64,000 bases of DNA from Kordiimonadaceae bacterium (GTDB lineage: Bacteria; Pseudomonadota; Alphaproteobacteria; Sphingomonadales; Kordiimonadaceae): NCBI GenBank assembly GCA_017640725.1, contig JAEPQB010000001.1:1-64000 (forward strand), written 5' to 3'. The notes beneath the pieces were generated by a model, which ran no database searches, was not told where the DNA came from, and was given only the letters and a program-made list of their open reading frames with translations. The translations under genes and the position numbers were made by a program. How positions within the stretch are numbered: the first letter of the stretch is position 1; each line of letters opens with the position of its first letter. Shown piece by piece: positions 1 to 6,815 of this stretch.

Positions 1-252
1 ACCTGGGCAGTCTACGTGTGCGTAGTGACGACCTTCTGTTTCATACTCAACGTGTGCTGTAGAAATCGTGATACCGCGCTCGCGCTCCTCTGGAGCCTTG
101 TCGATGTTCGCAAAATCAACCGCTTCACCAGATCCAGCTTCCGCCAGAACCTTCGTAATCGCAGCTGTCAACGTGGTCTTACCATGGTCAACGTGACCAA
201 TCGTACCAACGTTACAGTGCGGCTTATTACGCTCAAACTTCTCTTTAGCCAT
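1..252 (-). CDS. tuf: Elongation factor Tu, N-terminal part (runs off left edge)
   Basis: EF-Tu is the GTPase that carries aminoacyl-tRNA to the ribosome. Translating the minus strand from the ATG at 252 gives 84 residues starting [20 protein letters not shown], with the G1 loop GHVDHGKT near residues 19-26 and the switch I segment ERERGITIS. The remaining four fifths of the protein lie outside the window. The gene follows tRNA-Tyr and tRNA-Gly in the same direction, a common bacterial arrangement, so it is probably transcribed with them. No frame damage is visible in the part present. Confidence 0.97.
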   Translation of the reverse strand, partial: MAKEKFERNKPHCNVGTIGHVDHGKTTLTAAITKVLAEAGSGEAVDFANIDKAPEERERGITISTAHVEYETEGRHYAHVDCPG

Positions 253-382
253 TGCCCGTCTATCCTTGCAAGCAACACGCCCCGACGTTTTGGTTTCCAA
301 ACCGTCATGGGCGAACATTTAGTTAACCCAGCAGAGGCCCACCCTGGACCGCTACGCTATGTTTGCCCGAGAGGGACTTAGT

Positions 383-456
383 TGGAGCGGGTGAAGGGAA
401 TCGAACCCTCGTCGTAAGCTTGGAAGGCTTCTGCTCTACCATTGAGCTACACCCGC
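383..456 (-). tRNA. tRNA-Gly (anticodon TCC)
   Basis: The minus strand folds as a 74-nt tRNA. The acceptor stem pairs GCGGGTG with CACCCGC, the D arm contains AGCTCAATGGTAGAGC, the anticodon loop is CTTCCAA (anticodon TCC, reads GGA/GGG), the T loop is GGTTCGATTCC, and CCA is encoded at 383-385. It lies between tRNA-Tyr and tuf. Confidence 0.97.
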
Positions 457-526
457 ACAGGACCAAGCCGCTCTCTCGAACACAAACAGCCTCCACAGCC
501 ACGACTTGTGCCCGGGAAGCGATAAA

Positions 527-612
527 TGGTGGAGGGGACAGGATTCGAACCTGTGTACGCATACGCGGCCAGATTTACAGTCTGGTGCCTTTAACCACTC
601 GGCCACCCCTCC
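527..612 (-). tRNA. tRNA-Tyr (anticodon GTA)
   Basis: An 86-nt minus-strand tRNA with a long class II variable arm. The acceptor stem pairs GGAGGGG with CCCCTCC, the anticodon loop reads CTGTAAA (anticodon GTA), the T loop is GGTTCGAATCC, and CCA is encoded at 527-529. It is the first gene of the tRNA-Tyr / tRNA-Gly / tuf unit. Confidence 0.97.
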
Positions 613-652
613 GCGCAAGACACGCCCGAAACCCTGGGCGCGACGTGAGGCC

Positions 653-682
653 GCAATATGCCCATATCTTTGACCTTGTCAA
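653..682 (-). promoter_or_regulatory. Candidate sigma-70 promoter for the tRNA-Tyr / tRNA-Gly / tuf unit
   Basis: Read on the minus strand, a perfect -35 TTGACA (677-682) is followed after 18 nt by TATTGC (653-658); with a 17-nt spacer the alternative -10 is ATATTG. This puts transcription start about 30 nt before the mature tRNA-Tyr 5' end. The -35 is strong and the -10 is weak, which is usual for alphaproteobacterial promoters. Confidence 0.5.
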
Positions 683-776
683 CATCAACTTGGCCGCGCT
701 AAGCACTTTTTTACGGAGCTTTGGAAAACACAGGATTTATTGCGCGTCTTGCGCACTATAGAGGAACCCACGAGGT

Positions 777-1622
777 ATGTCAGCGAACCGCAACAAGCGC
801 CCCAGGCAAGCCAAACGATTGGACGCAAAACGACCTGCTCAGCAGCGGCCGGACAGGTCAAGCAATCGTCAACATTCGGGACCTGGAAGTGAGTTTCGAC
901 TGAAGCACCCTGCCAACGTTCTACTTTATGGCCGGAATTCCGTTGAAGCTGCGCTTAAAAATCCGCAGCGCGAGCATGTTCGGTTGATGGCAACACCTAA
1001 GGCTCTCGAGGGCATTGCAGACTTGGTGGCTAAATCGGGTATTCGAGCTCAGGCTCTGCCCTCCGCAGAAACGCTGGCGCATCTGATACCCTCCGGCGCG
1101 CCGCATCAGGGCCTGCTTCTTGAAGTCAAACCGCTAGACGGTGGCGTGGTTGAGGATTTGACACCGCTTTCGGACAAAAAAAACATCGTCTTGATGCTGG
1201 ACCAAGTCACCGACCCACAAAATGTTGGCGCTTGCCTGCGTTCAGCGGCAGCGTTCGGTGCGCGCGCAGTCATAACGCAGGATCGCAACAGCCCCGCAGA
1301 AACCGGCACATTGGCTCGAGCAAGTGCCGGTGGCCTGGAGGTTGTGCCATGGATTCGCGCTTCAAACCTAGCTCAGGCGCTGGATACGCTCAAAGACATG
1401 GGTTATTGGCACATGGGACTCGACGGCAGCACCGATACCTCAGTCAAAAGCGCAGACCTTGGAAACAACATAGTCCTCGTAATGGGATCGGAAGGTAAAG
1501 GTCTAAGGCCACTGGTGCGCAAGCATTGTGATGTGATTGCGAAAATACCGATGACTGGTGCGGTGGAAAGTCTCAACGTATCAAACGCGGCCGCGATCGC
1601 GCTTTACGAACTTACTCAGTAG
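777..1622 (+). CDS. rlmB: TrmH/SpoU-family 23S rRNA 2'-O-ribose methyltransferase (RlmB-like)
   Basis: SAM-dependent SPOUT methyltransferase; RlmB methylates the 2'-O of G2251 in the 23S rRNA P loop. The 281-aa product has a basic, low-complexity N-terminal tail (about 1-45), a substrate-binding SpoU domain (about 48-120) and the three knotted-fold motifs: DQVTDPQNVGACLRSAAAFG near 142, VMGSEGKGLRPLV near 236 and IPMTGAVESLNVSNAAAIAL near 258. The N-terminal extension is longer than in E. coli RlmB. The gene diverges from the tRNA/tuf unit, a synteny seen in other alphaproteobacteria. Its last 7 bases overlap the convergent methyltransferase gene. Assignment to RlmB rather than another SpoU paralogue rests on length and context. 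Confidence 0.88.
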   Translation: MSANRNKRPRQAKRLDAKRPAQQRPDRSSNRQHSGPGSEFRLKHPANVLLYGRNSVEAALKNPQREHVRLMATPKALEGIADLVAKSGIRAQALPSAETLAHLIPSGAPHQGLLLEVKPLDGGVVEDLTPLSDKKNIVLMLDQVTDPQNVGACLRSAAAFGARAVITQDRNSPAETGTLARASAGGLEVVPWIRASNLAQALDTLKDMGYWHMGLDGSTDTSVKSADLGNNIVLVMGSEGKGLRPLVRKHCDVIAKIPMTGAVESLNVSNAAAIALYELTQ

Positions 1623-2251
1623 CGAATTGGCAACAAAGGCAACTTGCGCTTCTTCCGAGCAAGTGCCCAGCCGCCTTTGACCCAAAGCCGCTTGTACCGT
1701 GGGTGGTTGCCGACAAGCAGTTCCCACGTGCGTTCTACCGGGCTGGTTTTTTGTTCCTCAATTGGCATTTTTGCCGCCCAAGGCTTGCCTTCCGCTGTCC
1801 AGTTAAAGTCATCAAAAAGAATGAGGCCGCCATCAACTAGCAACTGGTCCACCAGGTAAAACGCAAACCCGGTATCACTCCAATTGTGCCCACCATCCAA
1901 GTAGCAAAAATCGAATTTCCGACCTTCTTCAATGAATTTCATCAGGCGCCACAGGTAAGTGCGCTCCTCAAATATCGGCTGCACATAGCCTGCAAGGCCA
2001 AGCTCATTGGCAAGCTCTTCAATGTTTGGTGACTTGTCCTTTGCGATCACCTTGTCAATCGTGGTCAGCGTGCCGCCGCCCATCTCATCAAGCATGGCAG
2101 CCATGTACATGGATGAGACGCCGTGGAAGAAACCCAGTTCAAGCAGCTGGCTGCATCCGTACTTCCTGAGGATAGTCCGCAAACGCTCCGCTTTCTTGAG
2201 CGTCATGTAAGGCAAGTCACCGACGTGATCCGCAACAGTTTGCAGCTCCAT
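1616..2251 (-). CDS. Class I SAM-dependent methyltransferase, substrate unknown
   Basis: A 211-aa protein with a Rossmann methyltransferase fold of the Methyltransf_24 type. The SAM-binding motif I region is LLELGFFHGVSSMYMAAML (about 38-56), an acidic strand end follows at LTTIDK, and FCYLDGGHNW followed by GLILFDDFNW gives the metal/catalytic-type aspartates seen in this family. Start: ATG at 2251 is preceded by GGGA six bases upstream; an in-frame TTG lies 12 bases further out. The substrate is not apparent. It converges on rlmB and is probably monocistronic. Confidence 0.75.
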   Translation of the reverse strand: MELQTVADHVGDLPYMTLKKAERLRTILRKYGCSQLLELGFFHGVSSMYMAAMLDEMGGGTLTTIDKVIAKDKSPNIEELANELGLAGYVQPIFEERTYLWRLMKFIEEGRKFDFCYLDGGHNWSDTGFAFYLVDQLLVDGGLILFDDFNWTAEGKPWAAKMPIEEQKTSPVERTWELLVGNHPRYKRLWVKGGWALARKKRKLPLLPIRY

Positions 2252-2337
2252 AAAAAATCCCAATTGATATAGTGATTGCTATGAGTTTGCTCGATAGCCT
2301 AGTTTGCACTCTAACGCCAGCCTAAGAGGAGCCTAAA

Positions 2338-2760
2338 GTGCTGTACAACGTCGAAGAAATTGTTCGAGCACTTGATTTAAAGCCACACCCCGAAGGTGGG
2401 TATTACCGACGCACCTATAAACATCAAGAAGGTCCTATGGGCCCTGACGGCACATCTCGTGGCTATGCCTCAGCCATCTATTTTTTGCAGATGCCTGACT
2501 TCAGCCGCTGGCATCGCACAGACGGCGACGAATTATGGTTTTGGCATGCAGGTGCGCCGCTGACCCTAGAGTTACGCCGCGATGATGTCAGCGTTGAAAC
2601 CAAGAAACTGGGGTTAAATCTTGAGGCTGATGAACAACCTCAGCTTCTGGTACCTGCTCACCGATGGCAACGGGCAAAAAGCGAAGGCGACTGGACACTG
2701 GTAAGCTGTTCCGTCAGCCCAGGGTTTTTGTTTGACACTTTTGAGATGGAACATGACTGA
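2338..2760 (+). CDS. DUF985 / Cupin_5 family protein
   Basis: A 140-aa single-domain cupin. Typical DUF985 features are the opening VRALDLKPHPEGGYYRRTYK, the SAIYFLQ strand, the WHRTDGDELWFWHAG segment that supplies putative metal-binding His/Glu residues, and the C-terminal SCSVSPGF. The GTG start is well supported by GAGGAG six bases upstream. Its stop overlaps the start of the next gene by 8 bases, so the two are translationally coupled. Biochemical function of the family is poorly defined; a sugar- or nucleotide-related small-molecule role is only inference. Confidence 0.85.
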   Translation: MLYNVEEIVRALDLKPHPEGGYYRRTYKHQEGPMGPDGTSRGYASAIYFLQMPDFSRWHRTDGDELWFWHAGAPLTLELRRDDVSVETKKLGLNLEADEQPQLLVPAHRWQRAKSEGDWTLVSCSVSPGFLFDTFEMEHD

Positions 2761-3799
2761 GCAGGCAGACCAAACGCAGCTTTTGCCTGAGGTGGACATG
2801 GAGTTTCAATGTCGTTGCTGTGGTCACCCGGTCTGCAGCGAAACATTCAAAGTGCGAGAATGCGATCTGGGCATCGGGTCTTGGCATTGGTATGGCCGCT
2901 GCGAAAGCTGCAAGGCAATTTCCATCCTTCAAATACCCGATGACCTTTTCAGGTATTACGGTGGTGGCGATTATTATTCCTTGCAAAATTCAGATGCAGG
3001 AAGCGCGGTTGGAACCGGTTGGAAGGCAAACCTGCTCCGCAAGGCATATTTCGGGCGCGGTCCGATATGGTCGCTTGTAGCAAACGCAATTCGGGCAAAC
3101 GTTAACTACAAACATCTGCACTCAACGCTACAAGTTACCAGGCTGGCAGAACTCCCCTACGGCGCTCGTGTTCTTGATGTTGGCTGCGGCGCCAAAACCG
3201 CCTTTGATCAACTGAATGGTTTGGGTTTTTCAGCAATTGATGGGTGTGACCCATTTATCAAAAACTCAGTTAACCGGGACTATGGGACCATTTTCCAGTC
3301 ACAGATCCATGACCTGAAACCCACTCAGAAATATAACCTGGTGCTCTTTTCCCACAGCCTTGAACATACCGAGGACCCAGTCGCCCAACTGACCGCCGCC
3401 ACTCAGCTTTTAAATGAAACGGGACGCATTGCTGTTTTGATACCGATGGGAGACTGTGCGGAAATATCCAGATACGGCGCCTGCTCCACCTTGTTTGAGG
3501 CACCCCGTCATTTGTTTTTGCCTTCCCGTCAAAGCATGAACAGGCTGATAGACGAATGTAACCTTTCGATCGTTGCTACTAGATGGCACCAGTCTGCGAA
3601 CACGCTCTTACGAAGTGAGTATATTAGCCAGCAACCCGCTACCGAGCGAATTAACTTCAGTCAAATAAGTGCAGGCTTGGAAACACTGATGCCGCCAAAC
3701 AAAGTGGAAGAGATAAAGCAGCTGCAAGCGAATTGGCATAACAGTGCCAAAAACGCAGCAGTTGGCCTGTATATTCTTACCCCAAACCCCAAACGCTAA
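2753..3799 (+). CDS. Class I SAM methyltransferase with N-terminal zinc ribbon
   Basis: From ATG 2753 the product is 348 aa. Residues about 18-60 carry two CxxC pairs (CRCCGHPVC and CESC) that look like a zinc ribbon, and residues about 140-250 form a methyltransferase domain with motif I VLDVGCGAKTAF and LVLFSHSLEHTEDP, the type 11/12 signature. This layout resembles methyltransferases acting on sugars or large conjugates, but no substrate can be named. The in-frame ATG at 2732 lies inside the cupin gene and lacks a good ribosome site, so 2753 is preferred. Translationally coupled to the DUF985 gene. Confidence 0.8.
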   Translation: MTEQADQTQLLPEVDMEFQCRCCGHPVCSETFKVRECDLGIGSWHWYGRCESCKAISILQIPDDLFRYYGGGDYYSLQNSDAGSAVGTGWKANLLRKAYFGRGPIWSLVANAIRANVNYKHLHSTLQVTRLAELPYGARVLDVGCGAKTAFDQLNGLGFSAIDGCDPFIKNSVNRDYGTIFQSQIHDLKPTQKYNLVLFSHSLEHTEDPVAQLTAATQLLNETGRIAVLIPMGDCAEISRYGACSTLFEAPRHLFLPSRQSMNRLIDECNLSIVATRWHQSANTLLRSEYISQQPATERINFSQISAGLETLMPPNKVEEIKQLQANWHNSAKNAAVGLYILTPNPKR

Positions 3800-3809
3800 C
3801 CAGAAACCA

Positions 3810-3840
3810 AAAAAGGCCGCCCTACTGAGCGACCTTTTTG
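3810..3840. terminator. Bidirectional rho-independent terminator
   Basis: AAAAAGG-C-CGC pairs with GCG-A-CCTTTTT around a CCTACTGA loop. T tracts flank the stem on both strands, so it can end the methyltransferase transcript on the plus strand and the ABC exporter operon on the minus strand. Confidence 0.75.
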
Positions 3841-3861
3841 TTTTTCTTTATGGGCTTCTGG

Positions 3862-4803
3862 TTAAGACGCACGCTTCCTCAGCTCAATGGAGCCATAGAG
3901 GAATGCCGCGGCAATCACGAGCCCAACCCAGAACTGGATACTTCCGAGCGAGTAGCTGAGGGCTACCCCCTGCAGGCCGCCAAAGATCAGGGCCAAAAAG
4001 TCTGCAGGGCCATCGATATCAGCATGGATGCTATCGTAAGCATAAACCTGCCATCCACCCAGCTGAATACCAATCCAGCGCAGGAATGTTGTTGTTTCAA
4101 ACAGGATACCTTCAACAGCCGCGATGATCGCTGGCGGCATCAGGGCCCACATGATCGGCAACCGGGAGGCATAAGCCGACACAAACAACACCCAAGCCAA
4201 CACGGGCAGCACCCACAGCGTCATCGTCAAATACAGGGTCGCAAAGTAAAACCATGTCCCGATCATGGAAGCCAGAGGCCACAACTCAAGAACTGGTCCG
4301 CCCTGAAAAAGCACAACAATGCTTAAGAAAAGAGCGACAATCAGTTGCGATGCAATCGCGATGGCCAGGAATATCACCGGCGCCAGAAAAACAGGTGTTG
4401 CAAACTTCACCAGAACTTCTTGCCAGTCATCTACAGGCATTGACTTCCAAAACAGAATGGAGCGGTCCCGACGTTCTTCATAGAGGGCGCTCAGCAGTGT
4501 GAAGAACACTACGAATGGCAAGGCCACCCAGCTAATGCCGCCCATCACCCAGTAACTGAGTGTTACAGCTGCAGGCAATTCCGTTTCACCGCGGCGAGAG
4601 GCTGCGGCTTCATCAAGAGCTTGACCAAGGTTTTGGATTTCATGGTCATCGAACACACCATCAAACTCGATCGTTGCCCCGAACCCGATGGTTGAAACAA
4701 TCACCAGAAAGATGGACAGTGCCGCCAGAATAACTGGCACCCGCAGGTATCCGTTTTGTCCGTCAAGGAACTCGCGTTTAATGAGAGCGGGAAAGATATT
4801 CAT
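3862..4803 (-). CDS. ABC-2 type exporter, membrane permease subunit
   Basis: A 313-aa integral membrane protein with about six hydrophobic segments: one near residues 24-45, one near 110-135, three between about 160 and 245, and one near 285-305 ending with a basic tail LRKRAS. A large soluble loop lies between the first two. Its ATG overlaps the stop of the ATPase gene by one base (TAATG), so the two are translated together. The family exports drugs, lipids or peptides; substrate unknown. Position after a YtrA-type GntR gene suggests control by that repressor. Confidence 0.85.
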   Translation of the reverse strand: MNIFPALIKREFLDGQNGYLRVPVILAALSIFLVIVSTIGFGATIEFDGVFDDHEIQNLGQALDEAAASRRGETELPAAVTLSYWVMGGISWVALPFVVFFTLLSALYEERRDRSILFWKSMPVDDWQEVLVKFATPVFLAPVIFLAIAIASQLIVALFLSIVVLFQGGPVLELWPLASMIGTWFYFATLYLTMTLWVLPVLAWVLFVSAYASRLPIMWALMPPAIIAAVEGILFETTTFLRWIGIQLGGWQVYAYDSIHADIDGPADFLALIFGGLQGVALSYSLGSIQFWVGLVIAAAFLYGSIELRKRAS

Positions 4804-5660
4804 TACCCTTCTCCTGTCATGGTCGCCACGAATATGTCTGCAAGGCCCAGGCGGCGTGTTTCGCCCAATTCGGCCAGCTTTTCGCGGTCGATGTTTTTAT
4901 AAATACACGTCGTTTTACCGAAAGTGACCCCTTTGGAGATTGGACCCAGTTTCTGGGCTTCCTCTTCCATCCCGGGAGTGACCATTACCTCAATGAACTG
5001 CTGTGTGAGCGCGTCCATTTCTGCTTCAAGAACAATTTCGCCGTCCTTGATAAACATCACATCTGAGAGGATATGTTCGATTTCTTCCACTTGGTGCGTT
5101 GTCACAATCACCGTGCGGTTTTCATCAAAATATTCTTCCAGAAGTGCCGCATAAAACTGTTTGCGGAATATGATATCAAGACCAAGCGTTGGCTCGTCCA
5201 GAACCAAGAGCTTCGCGTCAATTGACATAACCACAGCCAAATGCAGCTGTACTGTCATACCTTTTGAAAGGGCACGAACTTTGCGATCAAGCGGAACATT
5301 GGTGCGATTGAGAAATTCCATCGCTTTCGCGCGATCAAATCGAGGGTGCACACCCTCAACATAATCGAGCACCTCGCCAACCTTCATCCATTTCGGCAGT
5401 GTCGCAACATCCGCAATAAAGCAGACATCCTGCATCAACTTGCCGCGCTCCGTCGACGGATCACAGCCCATTACCGAAAGCTCGCCCTCAAAAGAACTGA
5501 GGCCAAGCACCGCATTTAGCATGGTTGTTTTGCCGGCGCCGTTCGCACCAATCACACCCAAAATCCGGCCCAGTGGCACTGAAAATGTGGATGGCCTTAG
5601 CGCGTGGAAATCACCATAAGACTTTGAGAGGCCGCGTGCTTCAATAACTGTTTCAGTCAT
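4803..5660 (-). CDS. ABC-2 type exporter, ATP-binding subunit
   Basis: A 285-aa nucleotide-binding subunit. Walker A GANGAGKTTML lies near residue 38, the signature motif is a degenerate ALSKGMTVQLHLA near 135, Walker B is LLVLDEPTLGLD near 160, and the switch His is in VTTHQ. The signature deviates from LSGGQ but keeps the S-x-G core, as in several YtrB-like ATPases. The ribosome site GGGGGG sits five bases before the ATG. It works with the permease encoded immediately downstream. Confidence 0.92.
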   Translation of the reverse strand: MTETVIEARGLSKSYGDFHALRPSTFSVPLGRILGVIGANGAGKTTMLNAVLGLSSFEGELSVMGCDPSTERGKLMQDVCFIADVATLPKWMKVGEVLDYVEGVHPRFDRAKAMEFLNRTNVPLDRKVRALSKGMTVQLHLAVVMSIDAKLLVLDEPTLGLDIIFRKQFYAALLEEYFDENRTVIVTTHQVEEIEHILSDVMFIKDGEIVLEAEMDALTQQFIEVMVTPGMEEEAQKLGPISKGVTFGKTTCIYKNIDREKLAELGETRRLGLADIFVATMTGEG

Positions 5661-5671
5661 AACTGCCCCCC

Positions 5672-6031
5672 TTAATTAGCAGTGCTGTTTTTCAACAGCG
5701 TTTCTGCATCCAAACCAAGCCGACGAATGGTGTCCATCACCCGCGGCCACTCTTCATTCAAAAAGCGATCACGCTCTGCTTCCATGAGCTTCGAGCGCGC
5801 GCCATCAACGACGAACATGCCTAGTCCGCGTTTCTTCTCAACCAAACCGTCCATAACCAGCTCCTGATAGGCTTTTGAGGCAGTGATAGGATTTATTTGC
5901 AAATCCACAGCGACATTTCGAACCGACGGCAGGGCCTCGCCCTCCCGCAGGGATCCTTCCATGATCGCTGCTACTACCTTGTCCTTCAGTTGCCGGTAGA
6001 TCGGCTGGTCTTCCGTCCAATCCGGCGTCAT
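5672..6031 (-). CDS. GntR-family transcriptional regulator, YtrA subfamily
   Basis: A 119-aa DNA-binding protein. The N-terminal winged helix-turn-helix (about 8-75) has the GntR signatures PIYRQLKDKV, GEALPSVRNVA and NPITASKAYQELVMDGLVEK; only a short helical dimerisation tail follows, which defines the YtrA subfamily. Such regulators usually repress the ABC exporter genes next to them. A strong ribosome site (GGAGGGAGGA) lies just upstream and the gene is 11 bases ahead of the ATPase. A GTGTA-N12-TACAC operator-like site about 480 bp upstream probably serves autorepression. Confidence 0.9.
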   Translation of the reverse strand: MTPDWTEDQPIYRQLKDKVVAAIMEGSLREGEALPSVRNVAVDLQINPITASKAYQELVMDGLVEKKRGLGMFVVDGARSKLMEAERDRFLNEEWPRVMDTIRRLGLDAETLLKNSTAN

Positions 6032-6046
6032 ACTTCCTCCCTCCGC

Positions 6047-6181
6047 TTAAGCCGCAAGGCCGATACGGTTAACAATGACACCGCGCTCGACGATGGTTGA
6101 CGCAAGCAGGCCAGTTTGGCGCGCAATACGGCGACTACGACGAACAGTCCGTTTGGTTGTTTGGTAGGTGCGGGTTGTCAT
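6047..6181 (-). CDS. Small basic protein, first gene of the GntR/ABC operon (44 aa)
   Basis: Reading the minus strand from ATG at 6181 gives 44 residues that begin MTTRTYQTTK, continue with an Arg-rich stretch (RTVRRSRRIARQ, about 11-22) and end in a mildly hydrophobic tail, VNRIGLAA. GGAG lies seven bases before the ATG, and the TAA is followed 15 bases later by the GntR ATG, so the spacing fits a genuine first gene of the operon. I do not recognise the family. It could be a small protein, a regulatory leader peptide, or a chance ORF in a U-poor transcript; the good ribosome site argues for the first two. Confidence 0.5.
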   Translation of the reverse strand: MTTRTYQTTKRTVRRSRRIARQTGLLASTIVERGVIVNRIGLAA

Positions 6182-6512
6182 TTACTTTCTCCTCGCTGTG
6201 GCCCGATTTTGGGCTCTGTTATTTGGCCGCTTTTTTTGGCCATTATGATTACTGTCGTTTTATTTTGTCTGTCGTTTCTCGGGCCTTTGGCCTCTTTTGG
6301 GGAGGGGGCCGGTTGCTCTTTGGCATCCCGGCTCCCCTGTTGCTCCTCGCTGTAGTGGCCGGTTGACCGGCTCTATTATTATCGTCTGTCGTGCTCGGGC
6401 CGTGTTGTTATTCTTCTGACCTCGTTCCGGCTCTTCCTCGCTGAACCCGTTGCGGGTTGTGCCCTTGTTTTTTGGTCGATTTCGACTTCTGTTTGGGCGT
6501 TTTATCGTGCCG
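6182..6512 (-). ncRNA. Candidate structured, U-depleted 5' leader of the GntR/ABC operon
   Basis: No long gene occupies this stretch. If transcribed from the operator-side promoter, the leader would be about 330 nt with very little U: I count 22 A in 330 bases (6181-6510) on the plus strand. It holds hairpins at 6201-6214 (GCCC/GGGC), 6358-6371 (GCCGGT/ACCGGC) and 6444-6458 (AACCCG/CGGGTT), each followed in the RNA by the same CAGCGAGGA element (plus-strand TCCTCGCTG at 6190, 6344 and 6435). An 18-19 bp repeat (GTCTGTCGT then CTCGGGCC) occurs at 6267-6285 and 6384-6401. A further GTCGA/TCGAC hairpin is at 6475-6486. Whether this is a riboregulator or a set of tiny ORFs is unknown. Confidence 0.35.
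6249..6326 (-). CDS. Possible 25-aa basic peptide within the leader
   Basis: ATG at 6326 is preceded by AGGGGAG at a five-base spacing and opens 25 codons to TAA. The product is Lys/Arg/Pro-rich (starts MPKSNRPPPQ, ends DKIKRQ). A second, 21-aa frame (6178-6243, MAKKSGQITEP...) follows, has no clear ribosome site, and overlaps the 44-aa ORF start as ATGA. U-poor RNA has few stop codons by composition, so both may be chance. Confidence 0.2.
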   Translation of the reverse strand: MPKSNRPPPQKRPKARETTDKIKRQ

Positions 6513-6534
6513 GTGTATTAGTCATGTAGTACAC
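6513..6534. promoter_or_regulatory. Candidate YtrA-type GntR operator overlapping the operon promoter
   Basis: GTGTA-N12-TACAC, a 22-bp imperfect palindrome with extra matching T and A bases inside each arm. B. subtilis YtrA binds a similar GTGTA...TACAC site. A minus-strand promoter candidate overlaps it: TTGCCA (6546-6551), 17 nt, TACATG (6523-6528). The regulator encoded at 5672-6031 is the obvious ligand. Confidence 0.55.
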
Positions 6535-6643
6535 CCACTCTTGTTTGGCAATAGCGGAATTCGAAATTCTCGCCAAATATTTTCTAGTGCATTGTTTTAA
6601 TTAGATTTTACTTTACACTGGTCGAAACATTGAGCAGCCTTTA

Positions 6644-6668
6644 GGTGTTATACCTGCTGTATAACACC
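6644..6668. repeat. Perfect 10-bp inverted repeat (operator-like)
   Basis: GGTGTTATAC, five bases (CTGCT), then GTATAACACC. It lies between the GntR operon and the divergent nuclease/phosphatase gene, has no T tract, and contains GTGT...ACAC ends like the YtrA-type site 110 bp away. An operator for either direction is likelier than a terminator. Apart from these sites and the leader I see nothing coding in 6182-6812. Confidence 0.45.
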
Positions 6669-6815
6669 ATCGGCTAAACCTCGTAACCGAACAAAAATTG
6701 GCTATTTTGATTCGGTACTTCACCCAGAAATTCAGATAACCCAAATGTCATATGGACTTTCTGTGTCGTCTGATATCTTCTGCGCTTAGCGATCAATCCA
6801 CTTCGAAGGTATGTG

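Noticed and set aside
363-761. Plus-strand 132-aa reading frame and the minus-strand frames at 323-562 and 436-618
   Set aside because: They cover the two tRNA genes and have no ribosome sites or family features; tRNA sequence is often open by chance.
6097-6366. Plus-strand 79- and 89-aa frames rich in Leu, Phe, Cys and Ser that resemble a membrane protein
   Set aside because: They are produced by the T-rich, A-poor plus strand complementary to the leader; no ribosome site, and the leader has a better explanation on the minus strand.
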